Assembly (NCBI GenBank): GCA_945957075.1
Contig: CAMFJP010000016.1
Location: 1-14,202 of the forward strand
Length of the DNA: 14,202 bases
Direction of reading: 5' to 3'
DNA from: an uncultured Chlamydiae bacterium
GTDB taxonomy: Bacteria; Chlamydiota; Chlamydiia; Chlamydiales; Rhabdochlamydiaceae
A model generated the notes under the pieces. It was not told where the DNA came from. It made no database searches and saw only the letters and a list, made by a program, of their open reading frames with translations. The position numbers and the translations under genes were made by a program. Below, one piece after another: positions 1-7,300 of the stretch (position 1 is its first letter; each line of letters opens with the position of its first letter).

Positions 1-1191
1 AGAGACAGGGCTAAGGAAACATTTAAGAGGTCCAAACCCCACGTTAATATCGGGACTATTGGACACGTCGACCATGGAAAAACTTCGCTAACAGCGGCGA
101 TTACAAAGGTATTGGCGGAAAAGGGTGGGGCCAAGTTTCGTGATTATGGTTCTATCGATAGCGCCCCTGAAGAAAAAGCTCGTGGTATTACGATCAACGC
201 CACGCACGTTGAATATGAAACTCCAAACAGACACTATGCGCACGTAGACTGTCCAGGTCACGCTGACTACGTAAAAAATATGATTACAGGTGCTGCGCAG
301 ATGGACGGTGCGATCCTGGTTGTTGCGGCGACAGATGGCGCGATGCCTCAAACAAAAGAGCACATTCTTTTGGCACGTCAGGTTGGTGTTCCTGCTATTG
401 TTGTGTTCTTGAATAAAATGGACATGATTGGAAAGGGAGATGAGGAGCTTGTTGAGCTCGTAGAAATGGAACTTACAGAGCTTCTTGAAGCGAAAGGGTA
501 CAAAGATGTTCCTATTATTCGCGGTTCCGCTTTGAAGGCTCTAGAGGGAAATCCAGATTATGTAAAGAGCATTGAGCAGCTTATGGAAGTTGTGGATGAA
601 AAAATCCCAACACCTGCGCGTGAAATTGATAAGCCTTTCCTTATGCCTGTAGAAGATGTGTTCTCTATCTCCGGAAGAGGAACTGTTGCTACTGGAAGAA
701 TAGAGAGAGGGATTGTTCGTGTAAACGATAAGGCTCAGCTGGTTGGTATTCGTGATACAAAAGAGACTGTGATTACTGGCGTTGAGATGTTCAATAAGAG
801 TCTTGATGAAGGAAGAGCTGGTGAGAACGTCGGGATTTTGCTCCGCGGTGTTGAGAAGAAAGATATTGAAAGAGGGATGGTGCTTGCAGCTCCAGGAACA
901 TGCACTCCTCATACGAAGTTTAAAGGGTCTATCTACGTTCTAACCAAAGATGAAGGTGGAAGGCATAAGCCCTTCTTTACAGGGTACCGTCCACAGTTTT
1001 ATTTCCGTACGACAGATGTGACCGGAACGGTTACTCTTCCGGAGGGAGTAGAGATGGTGATGCCAGGGGATAACGTTGAGCTTTCAGCTGAACTGATTTG
1101 CCCGATTGCTATGGAAGAAGGAATGCGTTTTGCGATTCGTGAGGGTGGCAGAACGATCGGTGCAGGAACAATTACGAAGATTATTCAGTAA
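1..1191 (+). CDS. tuf: Elongation factor Tu (start codon not seen; 5' end at window edge)
   Basis: EF-Tu is the cytoplasmic GTPase that carries aminoacyl-tRNA to the ribosomal A site. If the codon at 7-9 is counted as residue 1, the protein is 394 aa, the usual length for chlamydial EF-Tu. The GTPase motifs are all present: P-loop GHVDHGKT (67-90), RGIT of switch I (181-192), DCPGH (247-261), NKMD (412-423) and GSALK (523-537). Domains 2 and 3 follow, ending in GRTIGAGTITKI. The residue after the P-loop Lys-Thr is Ser where E. coli has Thr. The codons at 10 onward read A-K-E-T-F-K-R, matching the normal N-terminus (M-x-K-E-T-F), but the preceding codon, where ATG belongs, is AGG. The frame is open to position 1. 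A start at TTG 112 would delete the P-loop and is not credible. Identity is certain; the start is unresolved (sequence error, edge artefact or real change). Confidence 0.97.
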   Translation, partial: RDRAKETFKRSKPHVNIGTIGHVDHGKTSLTAAITKVLAEKGGAKFRDYGSIDSAPEEKARGITINATHVEYETPNRHYAHVDCPGHADYVKNMITGAAQMDGAILVVAATDGAMPQTKEHILLARQVGVPAIVVFLNKMDMIGKGDEELVELVEMELTELLEAKGYKDVPIIRGSALKALEGNPDYVKSIEQLMEVVDEKIPTPAREIDKPFLMPVEDVFSISGRGTVATGRIERGIVRVNDKAQLVGIRDTKETVITGVEMFNKSLDEGRAGENVGILLRGVEKKDIERGMVLAAPGTCTPHTKFKGSIYVLTKDEGGRHKPFFTGYRPQFYFRTTDVTGTVTLPEGVEMVMPGDNVELSAELICPIAMEEGMRFAIREGGRTIGAGTITKIIQ

Positions 1192-1209
1192 TTTTTGTAA
1201 TGGTTTTTA

Positions 1210-1232
1210 GGGCCGGCCTATACAGTCGGCCC
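1210..1232 (+). other. GC-rich hairpin between tuf and tRNA-Trp
   Basis: The arms GGGCCGGC (1210-1217) and GTCGGCCC (1225-1232) pair over 8 positions with one G-T wobble and a 7-nt loop. The hairpin lies 18 nt after the tuf stop and 6 nt before the tRNA. No T-tract follows, so it does not fit an intrinsic terminator. It could protect the tuf mRNA 3' end or guide processing of a tuf-tRNA transcript; both roles are inference. Confidence 0.45.
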
Positions 1233-1238
1233 GCTGGT

Positions 1239-1311
1239 GGGTGTGTAGCTCAGCTGGTAGAGCAGCGATCTCCAAAGTCGCCGGTCGGGGGTTCGAATCC
1301 CTCCGCACTCG
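1239..1311 (+). tRNA. trnW: tRNA-Trp, anticodon CCA
   Basis: A complete 73-nt cloverleaf can be drawn by eye. The acceptor stem GGGTGTG (1239-1245) pairs with CGCACTC (1304-1310), with two wobbles, followed by discriminator G1311. The D stem is GCTC/GAGC (1248-1251 and 1260-1263). The anticodon stem GCGAT/GTCGC (1265-1269 and 1277-1281) encloses the loop CTCCAAA with anticodon CCA at 1272-1274. The T stem GGGGG/CCCTC encloses TTCGAAT. The 3' CCA tail is not encoded and must be added by CCA nucleotidyltransferase. The position between tuf and secE matches the arrangement in Chlamydia. It is probably processed from the tuf or secE-nusG transcript, since little room exists for separate promoters. 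Confidence 0.96.
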
Positions 1312-1322
1312 TTTGATGATCC

Positions 1323-1327
1323 AGGAG
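1323..1327 (+). promoter_or_regulatory. Ribosome binding site of secE
   Basis: AGGAG lies 6 nt upstream of the ATG at 1334 and fixes that codon as the secE start. The reading frame is open further upstream only because it runs through the tRNA gene. Confidence 0.75.
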
Positions 1328-1333
1328 TATGTA

Positions 1334-1564
1334 ATGGAAAGCAAAGTTAAAACGACAACGTTTAGTTATGTGCACGCTCTAAAAGAGGAACTCAAAAAGG
1401 TTTCTTGGACAAATAAGGCGGAGCTTCGGTTTTGTACTAAGCTTGTTGTGGGTGCGATTTTCTGTTTCGGGCTGGGCATTTATGGTGCAGATTTGATGGT
1501 TAGAGGTGTCTTAGATTTATTTGGAATAACGGTGCGTTTCTTATTTGGTGGATGGCATGCATAA
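1334..1564 (+). CDS. secE: Preprotein translocase subunit SecE
   Basis: SecE is the small essential subunit that clamps SecY in the inner-membrane SecYEG translocon. The protein is 76 aa, the short single-anchor form found in most bacteria and in Chlamydia. The cytoplasmic segment KEELKKVSWTNKAEL (about residues 17-31) is the conserved SecE amphipathic helix plus hinge with its typical V-S-W. A membrane helix follows at about residues 36-56, and a second hydrophobic stretch at about 58-72 ends in GGWHA. The ATG at 1334 is chosen for its AGGAG site; an upstream extension would translate the tRNA. The gene ends inside the start of nusG with an 8-nt overlap, and the secE-nusG pairing is near universal, which supports the call in spite of the short length. 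Confidence 0.93.
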   Translation: MESKVKTTTFSYVHALKEELKKVSWTNKAELRFCTKLVVGAIFCFGLGIYGADLMVRGVLDLFGITVRFLFGGWHA

Positions 1565-2102
1565 ACTGTGGTACGTGGTGCAGGTGATTTCGGGTCTAGA
1601 GAAGCGAGTAAAGAAGAGCCTCGAGGAGAATCGCAGTGCGCAGGGAATGGACGGTATTGTTGATGAGGTTTTAGTCCCAACCGAAAATGTGGCAGAGGTG
1701 AAAAAAGGTCACCAGCGTATCAGTGAAAAGAGGCTGTGGCCGGGATATATTTTGGTTAAGATGCATCTAGATGATGAATCTTGGCAGTATGTCAAAAATA
1801 CAAATGGTGTGCTTGGATTTCCAGGAGGCGAAAAGCCTGTTCCTTTAGCGCAGCATGAAGTAGATGCCATCTTAAATGAGTTGGAAGAGAAAAGTAGAAG
1901 TGTTGTGCAGAAGCATAACATTACCATCGGTGACAGGGTTAAGATTACAGATGGCGTTTTTGTGAATTTTACAGGCACTGTTTTAGAGGTCTTTCATGAG
2001 AAAGGGCGTCTTAGCGTAATGGTGTCTATTTTTGGTAGAGAAACGCGGGTCGATGATCTCGAGTTTTGGCAGGTTGAACAGGTCCCTGTGGAGCTGATCT
2101 AG
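1557..2102 (+). CDS. nusG: Transcription termination/antitermination factor NusG
   Basis: NusG binds the clamp of elongating RNA polymerase and links it to Rho or to the ribosome through S10. The protein is 181 aa. The NGN domain covers about residues 1-110, starting WYVVQVISGLEKRVKK, with a central RLWPGYILVKM at about 59-69 where most family members have FPGY. A linker leads to the C-terminal KOW domain (about 122-174), with GDRVKITDGVFVNFTG and a final beta strand up to the end. The ATG at 1557 gives the family N-terminus; a TTG at 1545 and GTG at 1548 are in frame but only add residues inside secE. The weak GGTGG at 1547-1551 and the 8-nt overlap with secE suggest translational coupling. 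The stop is 25 nt before rplK. Confidence 0.96.
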   Translation: MHKLWYVVQVISGLEKRVKKSLEENRSAQGMDGIVDEVLVPTENVAEVKKGHQRISEKRLWPGYILVKMHLDDESWQYVKNTNGVLGFPGGEKPVPLAQHEVDAILNELEEKSRSVVQKHNITIGDRVKITDGVFVNFTGTVLEVFHEKGRLSVMVSIFGRETRVDDLEFWQVEQVPVELI

Positions 2103-2127
2103 AGAGTTATTAGTAGTAGAGGAACAC

Positions 2128-2553
2128 ATGGCAAAAAAGCTTATTAAAGTCATCAAGCTCCAGATTCCTGCCGGCAAGGCAAATCCGGCGCCCCCGATAG
2201 GTCCAGCCTTGGGATCTGCAGGGGTAAATATCATGGGGTTTTGTAAAGAGTTTAACGCAAAGACACAAGATCAAGCGGGCGATATTCTTCCCGTTGAAAT
2301 TTCTGTCTATTCCGATAAAACCTTTACGTTTGTAACAAAGCAACCTCCAGTTGCTAACTTGATTCTAAAGGAATTGGGGATTGCATCTGGGTCTAAGGTG
2401 CCCAATCGAGATAAAGTAGGAAAGTTAACGCAAGCTCAGGTGCGTAAAGTCGCTCAGAAAAAGAGCGTCGATATGAGAGCAAACTCAGAAGAGGCTGCGA
2501 TGCGGCTTGTGATGGGGACCGCTCGTTCCATGGGCGTAGACATTGTAGATTAG
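2128..2553 (+). CDS. rplK: 50S ribosomal protein L11
   Basis: L11 binds the GTPase-associated centre of 23S rRNA at the base of the stalk and takes part in factor-dependent GTP hydrolysis. The protein is 141 aa, the standard length. The N-terminal domain (about 1-70) has the proline-rich, thiostrepton-contacting stretch PAGKANPAPPIGPALG (14-29), followed by GVNIMGFCKEFNAKT. The RNA-binding C-terminal domain (about 72-141) includes KQPPVANLILKELGI and ends MGVDIVD. The ATG is preceded by AGAGGA (2118-2123) at 4-nt spacing. rplA follows after 8 nt. The 25-nt gap from nusG leaves no space for a long leader of the kind L1 uses for repression in E. coli. Confidence 0.98.
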   Translation: MAKKLIKVIKLQIPAGKANPAPPIGPALGSAGVNIMGFCKEFNAKTQDQAGDILPVEISVYSDKTFTFVTKQPPVANLILKELGIASGSKVPNRDKVGKLTQAQVRKVAQKKSVDMRANSEEAAMRLVMGTARSMGVDIVD

Positions 2554-2561
2554 AAGGAAAT

Positions 2562-3257
2562 ATGGCACATAAAAGCAAACGGGTTCGGGAGATGGCCAAG
2601 CTAGTGGATAGAGAAAAACTCTATTCTCTAGAAGAGGCTATCGATATGTTAAAGAGCTGTCCACCTGTCAAATTTGATCAGTCTGTGGAAATATCGCTCA
2701 AAACGGGTGTTGATGTGCGTAAATCGGATCAGCTGGTGCGTGGCAGCGTGTCGTTACCGAACGGCTCTGGTAAACGCATCGTTCTTTTAGTATTTGCAAA
2801 AGGGGATAAGGTAAAAGAGGCTCTGGATGCAGGAGCAGATTTTGCTGGTAATGAGGATCTTTTTGAGAAGGTAAAAGAGGGTTGGACTGGTTTTAACGCA
2901 GTAATCGCCACTCCAGATATGATGAGAGAGGTGGGAAAGCTTGGTAAGGTTTTAGGGCCAAGAGGTCTAATGCCGACTCCAAAAGCTGGATCTGTAACAA
3001 CAGATGTAGCAAAAGCTGTTAAGGAAATTAAGGCCGGAAAAATCGAGTTTAGAAGCGACAAGCATGGTGTGATTAACAGCATGGTGGGTAAACTTTCTTT
3101 TTCTAAAGAGAATTTGATTCAGAATGCTTCTGCTCTTTTAACGGCAATTATGCGTGCTAAGCCAGCTGGCGTTAAAGGACACTTTCTGCAGTCTTTGGCT
3201 CTTTCATCGACGATGGGGCCTGGCATCGCAGTGAATCTTCAGTTTATATCAGAGTAG
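2562..3257 (+). CDS. rplA: 50S ribosomal protein L1
   Basis: L1 forms the mobile L1 stalk of the large subunit and binds tRNA leaving the E site; in many bacteria it also represses its own operon by binding mRNA. The protein is 231 aa, the usual bacterial size. The start MAHKSKR leads into YSLEEAIDMLK; the rRNA-contacting motif GKLGKVLGPRGLMPTPK lies at about 125-141, followed by KAGKIEFRSDKHGV (157-170). The C-terminus has SSTMGPGIAVN, also typical. AAGGA at 2554-2558 precedes the ATG closely. The gene is tightly packed between rplK (8 nt) and rplJ (12 nt), so the two L1/L11 genes are one translational block. Confidence 0.98.
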   Translation: MAHKSKRVREMAKLVDREKLYSLEEAIDMLKSCPPVKFDQSVEISLKTGVDVRKSDQLVRGSVSLPNGSGKRIVLLVFAKGDKVKEALDAGADFAGNEDLFEKVKEGWTGFNAVIATPDMMREVGKLGKVLGPRGLMPTPKAGSVTTDVAKAVKEIKAGKIEFRSDKHGVINSMVGKLSFSKENLIQNASALLTAIMRAKPAGVKGHFLQSLALSSTMGPGIAVNLQFISE

Positions 3258-3269
3258 AGGAGGGACTGC

Positions 3270-3785
3270 ATGAGACCAGAAAAAGAACTGCTTTTAGAAG
3301 AAATTCATGATAAAATAGAGGATTCTCAAGCTCTATTTTTTACACGTTATAGCAATCTAGATCCCAATTTAGCGTCGCAGTTTCGCGGAAAGATTTCCAA
3401 AACTGGAGGCTGTTTTACTGTTGTGCGTAAGAGGATTTTTATTAAAGCAGCAGAAAAAGCGGGCATCTCTTTGGAAAAAAAGGATTTGGAAGGGCATGTA
3501 GGTATTGTATTTGCAAAGGAAGATCCCTTGCAGATGACCAAAGTTCTTTTCCAGTTCGGTAAAGAGCACGAATCTGTTCTGCAGGTTTTAGGTGGCAGAT
3601 TTGAGGGTAAGCTTTGCTCCGCAGCGGATGTCTTGGAGTTGTCTAAGTTGCCAAGCCGCGATGAAATGCGTGCGCAGCTTTTGGGCACTCTAGAGGCCCC
3701 CTTATCTCAGACTTTGGCAGTTTTCGAAGCACTACTTTGCAGCGTTATGCACTGCTTAGAAAACAAAAGTCAGGCAAATACTTAA
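3270..3785 (+). CDS. rplJ: 50S ribosomal protein L10
   Basis: L10 is the base of the ribosomal stalk: it binds 23S rRNA next to L11 and carries L7/L12 dimers on a long C-terminal helix. The protein is 171 aa. The N-terminal globular domain begins MRPEKELLLEEIHDKI and contains SNLDPNLASQFRGKI and TVVRKRIFIKAAE (about 50-62), as in other L10 proteins. The later segment SRDEMRAQLLGTLEAPLSQ and the helix to about residue 167 form the L12-binding tail. A strong AGGAGG (3258-3263) sits 6 nt before the ATG. The gap from rplA is only 12 nt, so the classical L10 autoregulatory leader, if present, would have to lie inside rplA. Next to rplL, as is usual. Confidence 0.97.
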   Translation: MRPEKELLLEEIHDKIEDSQALFFTRYSNLDPNLASQFRGKISKTGGCFTVVRKRIFIKAAEKAGISLEKKDLEGHVGIVFAKEDPLQMTKVLFQFGKEHESVLQVLGGRFEGKLCSAADVLELSKLPSRDEMRAQLLGTLEAPLSQTLAVFEALLCSVMHCLENKSQANT

Positions 3786-3800
3786 TCTTATTAAACAAAA

Positions 3801-3805
3801 AGAGG
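3801..3805 (+). promoter_or_regulatory. Ribosome binding site supporting the GTG start of rplL
   Basis: AGAGG lies 7 nt upstream of GTG 3813. An ATG at 3808 is only 2 nt away, is out of frame and reads ATG-TTG-TGA, so the GTG is the start that gives L7/L12. The TGA of this two-codon frame overlaps the GTG. Confidence 0.7.
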
Positions 3806-3812
3806 TAATGTT

Positions 3813-4208
3813 GTGAGTAACCAAACAATTGATCAACTTGTCGAAGCTCTTAGCGAAATGAGCGTGCTTGATATGTCTAAGCTAAAGGCAGCTCTCGAAG
3901 AAAAATGGGGCGTTAAAGCAGCAGCGGCAGCTCCTATGATGATGGCAGCTCCTCAAGCAGCGGGCGCTTCAGCAGCAGAACAAGAGTCTACAGAGTTTAA
4001 AGTGACTCTTGAAGAAGTTCCAAACGATAAGAAAATCGGTGTAATTAAAGTTGTCCGTGAAATTTCTGGACTTGGTCTAAAAGAAGCGAAAGATTTTGTT
4101 GATGGCGCTCCTAAAGTAATAAAAGAGACAACAACAAAAGCAGATGCTGAAGAAATTTCCAAGAAAGTTGCTGCTGCAGGTGGCAAAGTGACCATAAAAG
4201 GACTATAG
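3813..4208 (+). CDS. rplL: 50S ribosomal protein L7/L12
   Basis: L7/L12 is the multicopy stalk protein that recruits EF-Tu, EF-G and the other GTPase factors to the ribosome. The protein is 131 aa and acidic in character. The N-terminal dimerisation and L10-binding helices cover about residues 1-34 (TIDQLVEALSEMSVLDM). A flexible alanine/methionine-rich hinge follows at 35-59, containing PMMMAAPQAAG. The C-terminal factor-binding domain (60-131) has KVTLEEVPNDKKIGVIK and GLGLKEAKDFVDGAP, which form the conserved contact helix. Translation starts at GTG, as the context shows. A 100-nt gap with a terminator-like hairpin follows before rpoB, the usual place for separating ribosomal-protein from polymerase expression. 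Confidence 0.98.
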   Translation: MSNQTIDQLVEALSEMSVLDMSKLKAALEEKWGVKAAAAAPMMMAAPQAAGASAAEQESTEFKVTLEEVPNDKKIGVIKVVREISGLGLKEAKDFVDGAPKVIKETTTKADAEEISKKVAAAGGKVTIKGL

Positions 4209-4225
4209 AGGTTCTTTTTTACAAT

Positions 4226-4275
4226 AAAGCAGGGAGATTGGCTGGCTAAGGCCGGTGTTCCTGCTTTTTGTTTTT
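4226..4275 (+). terminator. Terminator-like hairpin (putative rplL-rpoB attenuator)
   Basis: The arms AAAGCAGGGA (4226-4235) and TTCCTGCTTT (4258-4267) pair over 10 bp with one G-T wobble. A second inner stem CTGGC/GCCGG (4242-4246 and 4251-4255) closes a 4-nt loop. The T-rich run TTTTTGTTTTT (4265-4275) overlaps and follows the outer arm. This has the form of an intrinsic terminator, 17 nt after rplL. Because rpoB has no evident strong promoter of its own and the operon continues, partial termination is the likely role, as at the known attenuator between rplL and rpoB of E. coli. Function here is inferred from shape and place. Confidence 0.68.
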
Positions 4276-4293
4276 GGTATAAAAATTCCACAT

Positions 4294-4300
4294 AGAGGAG
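4294..4300 (+). promoter_or_regulatory. Ribosome binding site of rpoB
   Basis: AGAGGAG ends 8 nt before the ATG at 4309 and selects that codon. The frame is open further up to an upstream start at 4255, but that extension reads through the attenuator hairpin and T-tract and does not resemble RpoB. Confidence 0.8.
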
Positions 4301-4308
4301 CTGTTTCG

Positions 4309-7300
4309 ATGCTAAAAAAGCCACCTCAGCGGGTGAGTTTTCACGAAAAAGAGGAGATCATAGACCTCCCTAATCTCATAGAAGTTCAGATTCGTTCGTA
4401 TCGTCAATTTTTACAGATGCATACGATGCCGCATGAACGCGAAAATGTGGGATTACAAGAAGTATTTAATGAAATATTCCCTATCAAATCCTACGATGAA
4501 AAAACGATTATTGAATACTTATCTTATACTCTTGGTGTTCCCAAGTATAGTCCAGAGGATTGCATTCGTAGGGGGATTTCTTATAACGTTACCCTGAAAG
4601 TCAAATTTCGTTTAACAGACGAAACAGGAATCAAAGAAGAAGAGGTCTACATGGGTACTTTGCCCATTATGACCGATAAGGGCACCTTTATTATCAATGG
4701 CGCAGAGCGCGTGATTGTATCTCAGTTGCATAGATCTCCTGGTGTTTCTTTTGAGCAAGAAAGACATCCAAAGGGCATGATGCTCTATTCTTTCCGCATT
4801 ATTCCTTATCGAGGAAGTTGGCTTGAGGGAGCATTTGACACCAACGATTTAATCTATATTTATATCGATAGAAAAAAACGTAGAAGAAAAATTCTTGCGA
4901 CTTCGTTCATTCGTACGCTGGGTTATTCGACCGATGCCGATATTATAGAAGAGTTTTTCGCGACGACAAAAATAAAAATCCGTTCTGAAAAAGATTTTCC
5001 AAAGATTGTAGGAAAGATTTTAGCTGAAGATGTTGTCAGTGAAGAGGGGGGAACTGTTTTTGGTAAGGCGGCCGAGAAGTTAACGACCGCTATGCTAAAA
5101 AGAATGTTAGATGCTGGAGTTGCTTCTGTTCGTATCGCAGAAGATGCGGATGAGACGAGTCCTGTTGTCAAGATGCTAAGTAAAGACCCAACAGATTCTT
5201 ATGAATCGGCACTGAAAGATTTTTATCGAAAGATTCGTCCAGGTGAACCTGCAACACTTTCTAATGCCAGATCGGCAATTATGCGCCTGTTTTTTGATCC
5301 TAAGCGCTATAATTTAGGAAGAGTTGGACGTTATAAGTTAAACCGTAAACTCGGTCTTGATACGAATGATGAGGATCTTGCAACAGTCACTTTAAAGAAA
5401 GAAGATGTGATTGGAGCATTAAAATATCTGATTCGTCTTAAGAAGGGTGATGAGCTAGCTAGCATCGATGATATTGATCATCTTGGTAACCGTAGAGTGC
5501 GTTCTGTAGGGGAGTTGATTCAAAATCAGTGCCGTATTGGGCTTGCTCGTATGGAGAAAATTATCAAAGAAAGAATGAATCTTTTTGATTTTTCTTCGGA
5601 TACATTGACTCCTGGTAAGATTGTTTCTGCTAAAGGTCTAGTTGGCGTGTTGAAGGACTTTTTTGGCAGGTCCCAGCTATCTCAGTTTATGGATCAAACA
5701 AATCCTGTATCTGAGCTAACGCATAAAAGGCGTTTATCGTCTTTAGGTCCAGGTGGTCTTAATAGAGAACGTGCTGGTTTTGAAGTGCGTGACGTTCATG
5801 AAAGTCATTACGGAAGAATTTGCCCTATTGAAACGCCAGAGGGACCAAACATCGGTTTGATCACTTCTCTTTCCACTTTTGCTAAAATCAACGAGTTTGG
5901 TTTTATCGAAACTCCTTATCGTATTGTTCGTGATGGGGTGGTAACAGAAGAAATTGAGTATATGACAGCGGACCAAGAAGAACATTACGTTATTGCGCAG
6001 GCCTCTTGTCCGCTTGATGATCTTAATATGTTTACAGAATCGATGTGTTGGGCGCGTCACCGTTTGGAATCGATGAAGGTAGAGACAAGCCGTGTCACGC
6101 ACATGGACGTTTCTTCTAAGCAACTTGTATCGATTGTAACGGGGCTGATTCCCTTTCTTGAGCATGACGATGCCAACCGTGCCCTTATGGGTTCTAACAT
6201 GCAAAGACAGGCTGTACCCCTTCTGAAGACGGATGCTCCTTATGTGGGCACAGGTCTTGAAGCGCGCTCTGCTCGTGACTCTGGAGCTGTTATTGTTTCA
6301 GAGGAAGATGGCACGATTGAGTACGTGGATGGGTTTAAAATTGTCATTGCTTCAAAGGCTAACCCTTTGAATAAAAAGACCTATTTCTTGAAGAAGTTTT
6401 TGCGTTCCAACGGAGGTACGTGTATTAACCAAACGCCTTTGTGCGTTGTAGGCGACCTGGTGAAAGCAGGCGATGTGATCGCAGATGGTCCTGCAACAGA
6501 TAAAGGGGAAATTGCGCTTGGTAAAAACGTTCTTGTGGCTTTCATGCCATGGCTTGGGTATGACTTTGAGGATGCGATTGTCATTTCCGAAAAGCTGTTA
6601 AGGGATGATTACTATACCTCTCTCTATCTTGAGCTCTACGAGGCGATGGCAAGGGAGACAAAGCTTGGTAAAGAAGAAATTACGCGTGATATTCCGAATG
6701 CGTCAGAGGAGTCTTTGGCAAATCTTGGCGAAGATGGGATTATTCGTGTTGGCGCTGAGGTGAAGCCTGGCGACATTCTAGTTGGTAAGATTACGCCTAA
6801 ATCAGAAACAGAGCTTGCTCCAGAAGAAAGGCTGCTGCGTGCGATTTTTGGTGAGAAGGCAGCTGATGTAAAAGATGCTTCTCTTGTAGTTCCTCCAGGA
6901 ACGTCTGGGGTTGTAATGGATGTTAAGGTCTTTTCTCGAAGAGATCGCTTGTCCAAAACAGATGATGAACTGGTTGAAGAGGCGTCGCGTATTAAAGATG
7001 TCCATCAAGATTACAAAGCCAAAGAGGCAGAGCTTGCGATTGAGTTTCATGAAAAGCTGGGCGCGCTTCTTTTGGATGAGAAATCTCCAGGTCCTATCAT
7101 GCATCGCAAAACAGGCGATGTTTTGATTAAAGAGGGCGATGTAATTACCCAGGATATGCTTGAGATTTTGGAATCTGAAAAAGCAGAAGATCTTCTTATG
7201 CCAGAACATGAGGTGTTCCATGCTTTGAAGAATCTACTCCAAGAGTATGATACGGCACTACAGACTTTGCAAACACAACATCAATCTGAAGTCGAGTTTA

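Noticed and set aside
1241..1333. N-terminal extension of secE reading MCSSAGRAA and onward
   Set aside because: It is the tRNA-Trp gene read as protein, a well-known artefact. The AGGAG before ATG 1334 gives the normal SecE N-terminus.
4255..4283. Possible promoter before rpoB (TATAAA at 4278-4283)
   Set aside because: The -10-like box is plausible, but the sequence 17 nt upstream (GTGTTC) is a poor -35 and the region is AT-rich because of the T-tract; not strong enough to list.
4255..4308. Upstream start for rpoB adding 18 residues
   Set aside because: The added part reads through the hairpin arm and T-tract between rplL and rpoB and has no ribosome binding site; ATG 4309 has one and matches chlamydial RpoB.
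5668..5745. Rifampicin-resistance change in rpoB (Ser at the E. coli Ala532 position)
   Set aside because: The key contact residues Q459, D462, H472, R475 and S477 are all the sensitive form; Ala to Ser at 478 is not a recognised resistance change to my knowledge.
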